From: Sphingomonas sp. AX6
GTDB lineage: Bacteria > Pseudomonadota > Alphaproteobacteria > Sphingomonadales > Sphingomonadaceae
DNA: 64,000 nucleotides
NCBI RefSeq assembly: GCF_902506605.1
Contig: NZ_LR733979.1
Location: 998,024-1,062,023 of the forward strand
Direction: 5' to 3'
Under the pieces are notes generated by a model that saw only the letters and a list, made by a program, of their open reading frames with translations, did not search any database and was not told where the DNA came from. The position numbers were made by a program, and so were the translations under genes. This document shows, piece by piece, positions 26,672 through 35,421 of the stretch. Each line of letters begins with the position of its first letter. The stretch's first letter is position 1.

Positions 26672-27226
26672 TCAGTCGGCGCGGTGCCACATTCCCGGCG
26701 CGATCCCGTCCAGCGTCCAGTCACCGATCTGCCAGCGCACCAGCCGCAGCGTGGGAAGCCCGACCGCTGCCGTCATCCGCCGGACCTGGCGGTTGCGGCC
26801 CTCGGATATGGTCAGGCTCAGCCAGCAATCGGGGACGCTCTTGCGAAACCGTACCGGCGGATCGCGCGGCCAGAGGGGCGGGGTGTCGATCCGCTCGACC
26901 AGAGCGGGGCGGGTGGGGCCGTCCTTAAACAGCACACCCTGACGTAACCGGTCGAGCGCTGCGTCCCCGGCTTCACCCTCGACCTGCACCAGATAGGTTT
27001 TGGGCATCTTGAACCGCGGATCGGCGATGCGCGCCTGAAGCCGTCCGTCGTCGGTCAGCAGCAGCAGGCCTTCGCTGTCGCGGTCGAGCCGTCCGGCAGG
27101 ATAAACACCGGGCAGGTCGATGAAATCGGACAGTGTCGCGCGCGGTGCGCCAGTGCCATCGCCGCTGCCATCGGTGAATTGCGACAGCACGCCATATGGC
27201 TTGTTGAACAGGATCAGGCGGGACAC
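26672..27226 (-). CDS. rluE: 23S rRNA pseudouridine synthase, RluE-type (RsuA family, no S4 domain)
   Basis: 184 residues. It starts [20 protein letters not shown], which matches the start of the RluE catalytic domain; the catalytic Asp lies in [15 protein letters not shown], and the later [26 protein letters not shown] block is typical. Uridine isomerisation in 23S rRNA is the expected role. A GTG start at 27226, overlapping the upstream oxidoreductase gene by 13 bases, gives the natural length; longer frames run inside that gene. Confidence 0.88.
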   Translation of the reverse strand: MSRLILFNKPYGVLSQFTDGSGDGTGAPRATLSDFIDLPGVYPAGRLDRDSEGLLLLTDDGRLQARIADPRFKMPKTYLVQVEGEAGDAALDRLRQGVLFKDGPTRPALVERIDTPPLWPRDPPVRFRKSVPDCWLSLTISEGRNRQVRRMTAAVGLPTLRLVRWQIGDWTLDGIAPGMWHRAD

Positions 27227-28863
27227 GGGCGCCCTCGCTGGCCGGACGCGGCGGCAAGGCTCAAGCCCACCGCTTCGGCAACCTTGATCCCGTCCACCGC
27301 CGCGGACAGGATGCCTCCCGCATAACCCGCGCCTTCGCCTGCCGGAAACAGGCCGATGGTGTTCAGGCTTTGAAAATCGTCGCCGCGGGTGAAGCGCACG
27401 GGGGACGAGGTGCGTGTCTCCACCCCCGTCATCACCACGTCGGGATGATCGTATCCGGGGATTTGTCGCCCGAACACCGGCAGCGCTTCGCGCATTGCCT
27501 TGACCGCGAAATCGGGCAGGCATTGCGCAAGGTCCGTCATGTGGACGCCGGGGCGGTAGGAAGGGGTGACGACGCCGAGGGTTTCGGACGGACGGCCTGC
27601 GAGGAAGTCGCCCAGCCGCTGTGCCGGTGCCTTGTAGCTCGATCCGCCTGCGACATAGGCAGCGGACTCCCAATGGCGTTGCAGCGCGATCCCCGCCAGC
27701 GGATCGCCGGGATAGTCGCGCGCCGGATCGATCGCGACCACCAGGCCGGAATTGGCGTTGCGCTCGTTGCGCGAATATTGGCTCATGCCGTTGGTGGCGA
27801 CGCGGCCTTCCTCCGACGTGGCGGCGACCACCGTGCCGCCGGGGCACATGCAAAAGCTGTAGACCGTCCGACCGTTCTTGCAGTGGTGCGAGATGTGATA
27901 TTCCGCCGCGCCCAGGATCGCATTGCCCGCATCCGCGCCGAACCGCGATTTGTCGATCCAGCTTTGCGGATGTTCGATGCGGACGCCGATCGAAAACGGC
28001 TTGGCCTCGACATGCACCCCCGCCGCATGAAGCATCGCGAACGTATCGCGCGCGCTATGCCCGATCGCCAGCACGACATGGTCGGCCTCAAGATAGTCGC
28101 CGGTGTGAAGGTGAAGCCCGCGCACGCGGCGCTCGCCGGTCGAATCGGTCGCGATGTCGATGCCGTCGACACGGGTCTGGAAACGATATTCGCCACCCAG
28201 CGCCTCGACCGTCGCGCGCATCGATTCGACCATCGTCACCAACCGAAAGGTGCCGATGTGCGGATGTGCCTCGGTCAGGATTTCGGGCGGGGCACCGGCT
28301 TTGACGAATTCGGTCAGCACCTTGCGGTCGAGATGGCGGGTGTCCTTGATCCGGCTGTAGAGCTTGCCATCGGAAAAGGTGCCCGCGCCGCCTTCGCCGA
28401 ACTGCACGTTGGATTCGGGGTCGAGCACGCTGCGCCGCCACAGGCTCCAGGTGTCCTTGGTCCGCTCGCGCACCACCTTGCCGCGATCGAGGATGATCGG
28501 GCGAAACCCCATCTGCGCCAGGATCAGCCCGGCAAACAGGCCGCACGGCCCGGTGCCGATGACAACCGGGCGGCGGGTAGGCACGGCAGATGCCTGCGCA
28601 ACGAAGCGATAGCGGGTATCGGGCGTCTGGGTGATGTTGCGGTCCTTGCGGAACCGCGCGAGCACGGCGGCTTCGTCCTTCACGTTTACATCGACCGAAT
28701 AGACCAGGCGGATGTCGGTCTTGTCGCGCGCGTCGTGGGCGCGCCGCGCGACGACATGGCGGACCAGTTCGCGCGGGGTGATCCGCAAGCGCTTGCAAAC
28801 CGCAGCCGCCAGCGCCTCTGGCGGATGGTGGAGCGGCAGGGTCAGTTCGGTCACGCGGAGCAT
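27214..28863 (-). CDS. FAD-dependent oxidoreductase (COG2509-like)
   Basis: 549 residues. Dinucleotide-binding motif [21 protein letters not shown] near residue 100, then [39 protein letters not shown] and a C-terminal FAD-binding [20 protein letters not shown]. Proteins of this type are widespread flavoproteins without an assigned substrate. The ~95-residue N-terminal domain precedes the flavin fold. It is followed by overlapping rluE. Confidence 0.8.
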   Translation of the reverse strand: MLRVTELTLPLHHPPEALAAAVCKRLRITPRELVRHVVARRAHDARDKTDIRLVYSVDVNVKDEAAVLARFRKDRNITQTPDTRYRFVAQASAVPTRRPVVIGTGPCGLFAGLILAQMGFRPIILDRGKVVRERTKDTWSLWRRSVLDPESNVQFGEGGAGTFSDGKLYSRIKDTRHLDRKVLTEFVKAGAPPEILTEAHPHIGTFRLVTMVESMRATVEALGGEYRFQTRVDGIDIATDSTGERRVRGLHLHTGDYLEADHVVLAIGHSARDTFAMLHAAGVHVEAKPFSIGVRIEHPQSWIDKSRFGADAGNAILGAAEYHISHHCKNGRTVYSFCMCPGGTVVAATSEEGRVATNGMSQYSRNERNANSGLVVAIDPARDYPGDPLAGIALQRHWESAAYVAGGSSYKAPAQRLGDFLAGRPSETLGVVTPSYRPGVHMTDLAQCLPDFAVKAMREALPVFGRQIPGYDHPDVVMTGVETRTSSPVRFTRGDDFQSLNTIGLFPAGEGAGYAGGILSAAVDGIKVAEAVGLSLAAASGQRGRPCPA

Positions 28864-28906
28864 CCGCGCGGCTCTAACGCGTGGCGAGGCGGCGCGCTAC
28901 GCTCTC

Positions 28907-30067
28907 CTACAGGCTACGCGCGACGAGCAGCTTCATGATCTCGGTCGATCCGCCATAGATGCGCGACACCCGCGCGTTCCGGAAAATCCGCGCGATCGGA
29001 TAATCGTTGATGTAGCCGTATCCGCCGTGAAGTTGCAGGCAGGCGTCCACCACTTCCCATTCGGTTTCCGACGCCCACATCTTGGCCATCGCCGATGTCG
29101 TGCCGTCGAGTTCGCCGCGCACCGCCTTGTCCACGCACTCGTTGATGAAGCTGCGCCCAACGCGCGCCTTTGCCTTCATTTCCGCCAGTTTGAATTGGGT
29201 GTTCTGGAAACTGATCAGCGGCTGGCCGAACGCCTTTCGTTCGCGGGTGTATTCGATGGTCACCTCGATCGCGCGCTCCATCGAATTCTGGCTGCCGAGC
29301 GCGATGATCATGCGTTCGCGCGGCAATTCGGCCATTAGCTGCGCGAAACCGCGACCTTCGATGCCGCCGAGCAGATTGTCGGCGGGGATGCGGACATCGT
29401 CGAAGAACAGCTCGGATGTGTCCTGTGCGTCGAGCCCGATCTTGTCGAGCTTGCGGCCCCGACGAAAGCCTGTGACCTTGTCCGCCTCGACCACCAGCAG
29501 CGAAATGCCCTTCGCGCCCTCCGCCGGATCGGTCTTGGCGACGACGACGATCAGTTCGGCGAGTTGGCCGTTGGAGATGAAGGTCTTCGACCCGTTGATG
29601 ACATAGTCGTCGCCGTCGCGAATCGCGGTGGTGCGGATCGACTGGAGGTCGGAGCCCGCGCCGGGTTCGCTCATCGCGATGGCCGAAACCAGATCACCGT
29701 TCGACAGGCCGGGGAGCCAGCGATGCTTCTGCTCTTCGGTGCCGTGAAGCTGGATATAGGGGACGACGATGACGTTGTGCAGCGACAACGCAAAGCCGTC
29801 CAGCCCGGCGCGCTGGACTTCGTCGACCAGCACGACGTCGTGCCGGAAATCGCCGCCCTGACCGCCGTATTCGGTCGGGACGCTGACACCGAGAAAGCCC
29901 GCGTCGCCTGCTTCTTTCCAGAAGGCGCGTTCGACCTGGCCCGCTTCGCGCCAGGCCTCGACGCGTTCGGGCGGCGCGGCGCGTTCGAAGAAGCGGCGCG
30001 CGGAATCGGCGAGCATCTGCAGTTCGTCGTCGGCCATGAAGCTGGCTTGCGGAAAATCGAGCGCCAT
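28907..30067 (-). CDS. Acyl-CoA dehydrogenase family protein
   Basis: 386 residues, flavin-dependent alpha,beta-dehydrogenation of an acyl-CoA. N-terminal helical domain, middle beta domain with SAIAMSEPGAGSDLQSIRTTA and ETKTFISNG-like (GSKTFISNGQLAELIVVVAKT), and C-terminal domain with ERKAFGQPLISFQNTQFKLAEM and QLHGGYGYINDYPIARIFRNARVSRIYGGSTEIMK. The Glu in GGSTEI is at a position used as catalytic base in several subfamilies. ATG 30067 (MALDFPQASF) is preferred. Chain-length specificity is unknown; the gene stands alone. Confidence 0.9.
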   Translation of the reverse strand: MALDFPQASFMADDELQMLADSARRFFERAAPPERVEAWREAGQVERAFWKEAGDAGFLGVSVPTEYGGQGGDFRHDVVLVDEVQRAGLDGFALSLHNVIVVPYIQLHGTEEQKHRWLPGLSNGDLVSAIAMSEPGAGSDLQSIRTTAIRDGDDYVINGSKTFISNGQLAELIVVVAKTDPAEGAKGISLLVVEADKVTGFRRGRKLDKIGLDAQDTSELFFDDVRIPADNLLGGIEGRGFAQLMAELPRERMIIALGSQNSMERAIEVTIEYTRERKAFGQPLISFQNTQFKLAEMKAKARVGRSFINECVDKAVRGELDGTTSAMAKMWASETEWEVVDACLQLHGGYGYINDYPIARIFRNARVSRIYGGSTEIMKLLVARSL

Positions 30068-30147
30068 GGTGCATCCCCTCATGTCTTGTTTGGGGCATGG
30101 TGCATGGGGGTGAGGTTGGTTGCAAATGGAAACGGACTTCCACGCTC

Positions 30148-30227
30148 CGTCATCCCAGCGGAAGCTGGGATATCGTGCCGCGTGCGCGGCCTTGCTGCCT
30201 GATATCCCAGCTTTCGCTGGGATGACG
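30148..30227. repeat. REPIN-like inverted repeat pair, family C (CGTCATCCCAGC...)
   Basis: 27-base arms at 30148-30174 and 30201-30227, inverted with one mismatch; each arm contains the small palindrome CCCAGC..GCTGGG. It lies between hisZ and the acyl-CoA dehydrogenase gene. Confidence 0.9.
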
Positions 30228-30233
30228 GGATTT

Positions 30234-31325
30234 TCAGAGAGCGGTCGGTCCGTCCAGCTTCAGCGTGTGTGTGCAGGCCTGTGCAGCGGCACTGTCGCTG
30301 TCCTCAAGCGCCGCCACCGTGACCCAGCCTTCGCCACGCAACCGCGCGACCACCGCCGGGTCGCTGCCCAGCGGCACGAACAGCCGCCGTCGCTCGGCAG
30401 ACACGATCCCTGCTTCCAACACCGGATCGACGTAGAGCGAGAAACCGACCGCCGCTTCCTCGCGCCCGTCGGCGACGACGTTATAGGTGCCGCCGCGCCC
30501 GATTTCCTCGCGCGCGCCATCGGCGAAAATCGAAAAGCCGAACCAGCTTTGGTATTCGAAGCCGTGGCGTTCGGTCGGGTCAAGCGTCAGCGTGGCGCGA
30601 TCGCCAACCGCCTCGGCGATCGCGATCAGGGCATCGATGCGGGTGGCGAGCAATCCGTGCGTGTCGAACGCGCGCAGACGTTCGATCGCTTGGTCGAACG
30701 GACCCGCCGCGTCGATCAGCGGCAGGAAATCGGCGTCGATTTCTGCGACGCCGCCTGCATCCTTGGCATCGAGGCGATCGCGTAACGCCTCGACCGTAGC
30801 TGCGTCGCGGCGTTCCGCCAGCGTGTCGATCAGGTCGGGCAAGGTCAGGTCGATGGTCAGCGCGGCGCAGCCCGCGGCGTGCAGCGCCTCTACCGCCACG
30901 CCTACGGTTTCGCGCACTGCGGCGACCGAATCGAGGCCGATCAGCTCGCAGCCCATCTGGCGGCGCGTGCGTTCGGGGCGAAGTTCGGTCCCTGCGAGGA
31001 GCAGGACCGGCCCCGCATAGCTCAACCGCACCGGACGCGGGTGATGCGCCATGCGGGTGGCCGCGATGCGCCCGATCTGGCTGGTGATGTCGGGCCGGAT
31101 CGCGAGCATGCGCCCCGACACCGGATCGACGAAGCGCACCGCGTGCGCAGCGCCGTCCGATTTCAGCCGACCGGTCAGCGTCTCCTCGAACTCGGCAAGC
31201 GGCGGATCGGCGCGTTCATAGCCATGCGCGAATGCCGCGCCCAACACCGCTTCCTCGAACCGCGCGGCGGCGTCGGCAAGCGGGGGGAGAAGGTCGTGAA
31301 AGCCCTTGGGGAGAAGTCCGGTCAT
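30234..31325 (-). CDS. hisZ: ATP phosphoribosyltransferase regulatory subunit HisZ
   Basis: 363 residues. HisZ is a catalytically dead histidyl-tRNA-synthetase paralogue that pairs with short-form HisG in the first step of histidine synthesis. It begins MTGLLPKGFHDLLPP, has the class II synthetase-like RPDITSQIGRIAATRM segment, and GRGGTYNVVADGREEAAVGFSLYVD near the C-terminus. The true hisS is at 56,863. No hisG is present in the window. REPIN-like repeats flank both sides. Confidence 0.9.
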   Translation of the reverse strand: MTGLLPKGFHDLLPPLADAAARFEEAVLGAAFAHGYERADPPLAEFEETLTGRLKSDGAAHAVRFVDPVSGRMLAIRPDITSQIGRIAATRMAHHPRPVRLSYAGPVLLLAGTELRPERTRRQMGCELIGLDSVAAVRETVGVAVEALHAAGCAALTIDLTLPDLIDTLAERRDAATVEALRDRLDAKDAGGVAEIDADFLPLIDAAGPFDQAIERLRAFDTHGLLATRIDALIAIAEAVGDRATLTLDPTERHGFEYQSWFGFSIFADGAREEIGRGGTYNVVADGREEAAVGFSLYVDPVLEAGIVSAERRRLFVPLGSDPAVVARLRGEGWVTVAALEDSDSAAAQACTHTLKLDGPTAL

Positions 31326-31362
31326 GGGTGCGGCTCTAACCTCCACCTTCAGATCCACCAAA

Positions 31363-31448
31363 TCCGTTCGCACTGAGCTTGTCGAAGTGCTGTCCTTCTT
31401 GGCACGAAGAAAGAAGGACAGTGCTTCGACAAGCTCAGCACGAACGGA
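31363..31448. repeat. REPIN-like inverted repeat pair, family D (TCCGTTCG...TGAGCTTGTCGAA)
   Basis: 38-base arms at 31363-31400 and 31411-31448 with four mismatches and only a 10-base gap, so a long hairpin is possible. Related pairs are at 51720-51803 and 61496-61580. It sits between serA and hisZ. Confidence 0.9.
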
Positions 31449-31454
31449 GTGAGG

Positions 31455-33032
31455 TTAGAACCGCAATGCCATCGCCATGCGAACACCCGGCAGCGCGCGG
31501 ACCTTGGCGACCAGTTCGTTGGAGACGGGGTCATCGACCGACAGCAGCAGCACCGCTTCGCCGCCCGCATCGCGGCGACCGAGGTGGAACGTGCCGATGT
31601 TCACGCCTTCCTCACCCAGCAGCGAGCCGATCCGGCCGATGAAGCCGGGCGCGTCCTCGTTGACGACATAGAGCATATTGCCCGCCAGATCGGCCTCGAC
31701 CTTGATGCCGAACAATTCGACTAGGCGCGGGGCTTCGTTGCCGAACAATGTCCCCGCGACCGAGCGATCCCCGGCCTCGGTCTTGACCGTGACGCGCACC
31801 AGCGTGTGGTAATCGCCCTCGCGCTCGTGCCGGACTTCGCGCACGTCGAGGCCGCGTTCCTTGGCCAGATAGGGCGCGTTGACCATGTTCACCGTGTCCG
31901 AATGGACGCGCATAAGCCCCGCGAGCACTGCGCCGGTGATCGGTTTCTGGTTGAGTTCGGCGGCCGCGCCCTCGACCTCGATCGCGATCGATTTGAGCGC
32001 GCCGTGGGCGAGTTGTCCCACCAGCGAGCCGAGCTTTTCGGCAAGCGCCATATAGGGTTTCAACCGCGGCGCTTCCTCTGCCGACAGGCTGGGCATGTTG
32101 AGCGCGTTGGTGACGCCGCCCGACACCAGATAATCGGCCATCTGTTCGGCAACCTGAATCGCGACGTTGACCTGCGCTTCGCTGGTCGATGCGCCCAGAT
32201 GCGGGGTGGAGACGAAATTGGGCGTGCCGAACAAGGGCGATTCCTTGGCCGGTTCGGTGACGAATACGTCGAGCGCCGCACCCGCGACATGGCCGCTGTC
32301 GAGCGCGTTCTTAAGTGCCGCCTCATCGATCAGGCCGCCGCGTGCGCAGTTGATGATCCGCACGCCCTTCTTGGTCTTGGCGAGATTTTCGGCGGACAGG
32401 ATGTTGCGGGTGCTGTCGGTCAGCGGGGTGTGGAGCGTGATGAAGTCCGCACGGGCGAGCAATTGGTCCAGCTCGACCTTTTCCACGCCCATTTCGATCG
32501 CGCGTTCGGGCGTCAGGAAGGGATCGAACGCGATGACCTTCATGCGAAGCCCGCGCGCGCGGTCGGCGACGATCGAGCCGATATTGCCCGCGCCGATCAG
32601 GCCCAATGTCTTCGACGTCAGCTCGACGCCCATGAAGCGGTTCTTTTCCCACTTTCCCGCCTGGGTCGACGCATCGGCCTCGGGCAGTTGCCGGGCGAGC
32701 GCGAACATGAGGGCAATGGCGTGTTCGGCGGTGGTGATCGAATTGCCGAACGGGGTGTTCATGACGACCACGCCCTTGGCCGATGCTGCCGGGATGTCGA
32801 CATTATCAACGCCGATCCCGGCGCGGCCGACGACCTTCAAATTGGTCGCGGCGTTGAGGATCGCCTGGGTCACCTTGGTCGAGGAGCGGATGGCGAGGCC
32901 ATCATAATCGCCGATAATGGCTGCCAGTTCTTCCGGCGTCTTGCCGGTGATTTCGTCCACCTCGACTCCGCGTTCGCGGAAGATCTGGGCGGCCTTGGGG
33001 TCCATTTTGTCGCTGATAAGCACTTTGGGCAT
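31455..33032 (-). CDS. serA: D-3-phosphoglycerate dehydrogenase
   Basis: First step of phosphorylated serine synthesis (3-phosphoglycerate to phosphohydroxypyruvate, NAD-dependent). 525 residues: the long form with substrate/NAD domains, Rossmann motif GAGNIG at 147-152, catalytic-region blocks RIINCARGGLIDEAAL, DVFVTEP and FVSTPHLGASTSEAQ, an intervening domain, and a C-terminal ACT domain (GNMLYVVNEDAPGFIGRIGSLLGEEGVNIGTFHLGR) for effector binding. ATG 33032 (MPKVLIS) is the natural start. It follows serC on the same strand with 124 bases between, containing a repeat pair. Confidence 0.96.
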   Translation of the reverse strand: MPKVLISDKMDPKAAQIFRERGVEVDEITGKTPEELAAIIGDYDGLAIRSSTKVTQAILNAATNLKVVGRAGIGVDNVDIPAASAKGVVVMNTPFGNSITTAEHAIALMFALARQLPEADASTQAGKWEKNRFMGVELTSKTLGLIGAGNIGSIVADRARGLRMKVIAFDPFLTPERAIEMGVEKVELDQLLARADFITLHTPLTDSTRNILSAENLAKTKKGVRIINCARGGLIDEAALKNALDSGHVAGAALDVFVTEPAKESPLFGTPNFVSTPHLGASTSEAQVNVAIQVAEQMADYLVSGGVTNALNMPSLSAEEAPRLKPYMALAEKLGSLVGQLAHGALKSIAIEVEGAAAELNQKPITGAVLAGLMRVHSDTVNMVNAPYLAKERGLDVREVRHEREGDYHTLVRVTVKTEAGDRSVAGTLFGNEAPRLVELFGIKVEADLAGNMLYVVNEDAPGFIGRIGSLLGEEGVNIGTFHLGRRDAGGEAVLLLSVDDPVSNELVAKVRALPGVRMAMALRF

Positions 33033-33055
33033 GGGATGGTCCTTTAATTCCACGT

Positions 33056-33150
33056 CGTCATCCCCGCGAAGGCGGGGATCCATACACGCTAACGCTGCGC
33101 TTTTTGACCGACGTTCGAGATTATGGATTCCCGCCTTCGCGGGAATGACG
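33056..33150. repeat. REPIN-like inverted repeat pair, family B
   Basis: Arms at 33056-33084 and 33121-33150 related to the 6309-6380 pair (CCCGCGAAGGCGGG core). It lies inside the serC-serA intergenic region. Confidence 0.88.
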
Positions 33151-33156
33151 ATGGGA

Positions 33157-34287
33157 TTATTGACGGGCGCTCGAATAGGCCCAGTCGAGCCACGGGCCGA
33201 GCGCTTCGATATCGGCGGTATCGACGGTAGCGCCGCACCAGATGCGCAGGCCCGGCGGGGCGTCGCGATAGCCCGCCACGTCATAGGCGGCGTGTTCGGC
33301 CTCCAAGAGCGACGCCATCTTCTTGATGAGTGCCTCATCCGCGCCATCGACCGTCAGGCAGACGCTGGTTTTCGACCGAGTCGCTGGATCGGCGGCGAGA
33401 TGCCCGAGCCAGTCGCGGTCTTCGACAATCTTGTCGAGTGCGGCGGCATTGGCGTCCGACCGCGCGATCAGCCCGTCGAGGCCACCCAGGGACTTCGCCC
33501 ATTCGAGCGCGAAGATCGCATCCTCGACCGCCAGCATCGAAGGCGTGTTGATCGTCTCGCCCTTGAACACGCCTTCGGCCAGCTTGCCCTTGGATACCAG
33601 GCGGAAGACCTTGGGCAGCGGCCATGCAGGCGTGTAATTCTCCAGCCGTTCGACCGCGCGCGGGCCGAGGATCAGGACGCCGTGCCCACCTTCGCCGCCC
33701 AGCACCTTCTGCCACGAAAAGGTCGCTACATCGATTTTGTCCCAGGGAATGTCGTAAGCGAACACCGCGCTGGTCGTGTCGGCGAAGCTCAGCCCTTCGC
33801 GGGTTTCGGCGATCCAGTCGCCGTTTGGAACCCGCACGCCGCTGGTGGTGCCGTTCCAGGTGAAGAGCACGTCGCTCGACCAATCGACCGCGCCCAAATC
33901 GGGAAGCTGGCCGTAATCGGCACGGACGACGGTGGGATCGAGCTTCAACTGCTTGACCGCGTCGGTGACCCAGCCTTCGCCGAAGCTTTCCCACGCCAGC
34001 GTCGTGACGGGCTTCGCACCGAGCATCGTCCACATCGCCATTTCGAACGCGCCGGTGTCGGAACCGGGAACGATGCCGATGCGGTGCGTGTCGGGCAGGC
34101 GCAGCATCTCGCGCATCAGGTCGATCGCATACTGAAGGCGCACCTTGCCCAGCTTCGAGCGGTGCGAGCGTCCCATTACGGCGATGTCGAGTTTTTCAGG
34201 GGTCCAGCCGGGAGGCTTGGCGCAGGGTCCGGACGAAAAATGCGGACGCGTCGGTTTCGTGGCCGGCTTCGGCGGTAGATCAGTCAT
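33157..34287 (-). CDS. serC: Phosphoserine aminotransferase
   Basis: PLP enzyme converting phosphohydroxypyruvate to phosphoserine (second step of serine synthesis). 376 residues, of the alphaproteobacterial type: FSSGPCAKPPGW start, MGRSHRSKLGK, GIVPGSDTGAFEMAMW, and the PLP lysine in ATFSWQKVLGGEGGHG. It is followed by serA. A candidate structured leader precedes it. Confidence 0.96.
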   Translation of the reverse strand: MTDLPPKPATKPTRPHFSSGPCAKPPGWTPEKLDIAVMGRSHRSKLGKVRLQYAIDLMREMLRLPDTHRIGIVPGSDTGAFEMAMWTMLGAKPVTTLAWESFGEGWVTDAVKQLKLDPTVVRADYGQLPDLGAVDWSSDVLFTWNGTTSGVRVPNGDWIAETREGLSFADTTSAVFAYDIPWDKIDVATFSWQKVLGGEGGHGVLILGPRAVERLENYTPAWPLPKVFRLVSKGKLAEGVFKGETINTPSMLAVEDAIFALEWAKSLGGLDGLIARSDANAAALDKIVEDRDWLGHLAADPATRSKTSVCLTVDGADEALIKKMASLLEAEHAAYDVAGYRDAPPGLRIWCGATVDTADIEALGPWLDWAYSSARQ

Positions 34288-34345
34288 GTCAGTCTCTCCT
34301 CACAGAGAGCGCGCGCGGCGTTGGGACCGCGTGGCCCGCCGACGG
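34288..34345 (-). promoter_or_regulatory. Candidate serC leader RNA
   Basis: On the minus strand, just before the serC ATG, a hairpin CTCTC-TGTGAG-GAGAG (34294-34309) buries the AGGAG ribosome-binding site; further upstream GGGCC/GGTCCC can also pair. A serC-leader RNA family whose last stem covers the serC ribosome-binding site is known in alphaproteobacteria, and this fits its position and last stem. A TTGACA at 34367-34372 could be the -35 box, with a weak -10. Confidence 0.55.
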
Positions 34346-34395
34346 CCCTAGCGATGTGGGGTGGGGTGTCAACCTTGCGGCGACCAGCGCGTTCC

Positions 34396-34470
34396 GTGCT
34401 CCGGCGAATGCGGCAGCGCTGGCGGCGATTGCGACACCTTTACCCAACGCTCCGGCTTTCGCCGGAGCAC
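34396..34470. repeat. Inverted repeat, 13-base arms GTGCTCCGGCGAA
   Basis: Perfect arms at 34396-34408 and 34458-34470; the right arm also forms its own hairpin with CTCCGGC..GCCGGAG. It is probably another REPIN-like family (F), located between divergent serC and the extensin-like gene. Confidence 0.7.
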
Positions 34471-34536
34471 AAGTGGTCGCAACGCTGGCCGCAAAGGGTG
34501 GGCAAGCTGGAGTCGCCATGGCTATAGTCGCCACCG

Positions 34537-35226
34537 ATGCGTATCGGTCGGTTGTCCGCAGCGGCGATGTTGCCGCTTCTTCTCGCTGCCTGTTTCGGCG
34601 GGGGCGACCGGGCACGCGACGTGCCCCCCAAGCGCATCGCCGAACGCTCATCGGGGCCGCGTACTTTGCCCAGCCGCCCGAGCGCGGAGACGCAGCAATG
34701 CTATACCGACCTTTCGCGGGCGAACGTGCGCTATTCGGCGCTGCCCGACCGCGATTTCGGCGGCGGGTGCCTGGTGATCGGCGCGGTGCAGCTGCTCGAC
34801 ATCGGCGTGCCGGTGACCGGCATCACCTCGATCCGCTGCCCGCTCGCGCGCAATTTCTCGGCTTGGGTCGAGCATGCAGTGCGCCCCGCCGCTCGCCAGA
34901 TGCTGGGCAGCGAAGTCGTGCGGGTCGAGACGATGGGCACCTATAGCTGTCGCGGGATCGTCGGCGGCGGGACTGCGGCATCGGGGCGCTTGTCCGAACA
35001 CGCCGGTGCCAACGCGATCGACGTGTCGGGTTTCGTGCTTGAGGACGGGCGGCGGATCACCATCCGCGGCGACTGGCGGACCAGCGACCCGGCAACCAAG
35101 CAGTTCCTGACCGTCATCCACCAATCGGCCTGCAAGCGGTTTCGCACCGTGCTCAGCCCCGAATATAATGCCGCGCATCACGACCATTTCCATTTCGACA
35201 TGGGGCGCGGACCGTTCTGTCGGTGA
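34537..35226 (+). CDS. Extensin-like C-terminal domain lipoprotein
   Basis: 229 residues. N-terminal lipoprotein signal (MRIGRLSAAAMLPLLLAACFGGG, lipobox LAAC). The C-terminal ~170 residues match the bacterial extensin-like domain: CYTDLSRANVRYSALPD, GIPSIRCP-like (TGITSIRCPLARNFSAWVEHAV), AIDVSGFVLEDGRRITIRGDW and the HHDHFHFDMGRGPFC ending. The conserved His/Asp pattern resembles that of VanY/LAS-type metal-binding wall proteins, but no activity is proven. It stands alone on the plus strand. Confidence 0.85.
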   Translation: MRIGRLSAAAMLPLLLAACFGGGDRARDVPPKRIAERSSGPRTLPSRPSAETQQCYTDLSRANVRYSALPDRDFGGGCLVIGAVQLLDIGVPVTGITSIRCPLARNFSAWVEHAVRPAARQMLGSEVVRVETMGTYSCRGIVGGGTAASGRLSEHAGANAIDVSGFVLEDGRRITIRGDWRTSDPATKQFLTVIHQSACKRFRTVLSPEYNAAHHDHFHFDMGRGPFCR

Positions 35227-35263
35227 GAAGCTGTTTGAAAATTCGAGAGAAAGCGAATTTTGA

Positions 35264-35344
35264 GCGGCACCGGCCCACTCCCCCACCCGACCACCCAGAC
35301 GGTATTCTGATGGGTGGTCGGGTGGGGGAGTGGGCCGGTGCCGC
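35264..35344. repeat. Perfect 34-bp inverted repeat (long hairpin)
   Basis: Arms 35264-35297 and 35311-35344 are fully complementary with a 13-base loop. It lies 38 bases after the extensin-like gene. No T-run follows, so it is not a standard terminator; it may be a repeat element of a separate family or an mRNA 3'-end stabiliser. Confidence 0.92.
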
Positions 35345-35421
35345 CGGAATGCGATCCCCATCGCATTACCAAACCGACTCCAATCTATCGCGCGCAATAA
35401 AACTCCGCTAACCCCGGCGAA

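Noticed and set aside
30234..31325. Second histidyl-tRNA synthetase
   Set aside because: It is shorter, lacks a recognisable anticodon-binding domain and catalytic motifs, and begins like HisZ; hisS proper is at 56,863.
35264..35344. Palindrome as a Rho-independent terminator
   Set aside because: No T-run follows on either strand and the stem is far longer than usual terminators.
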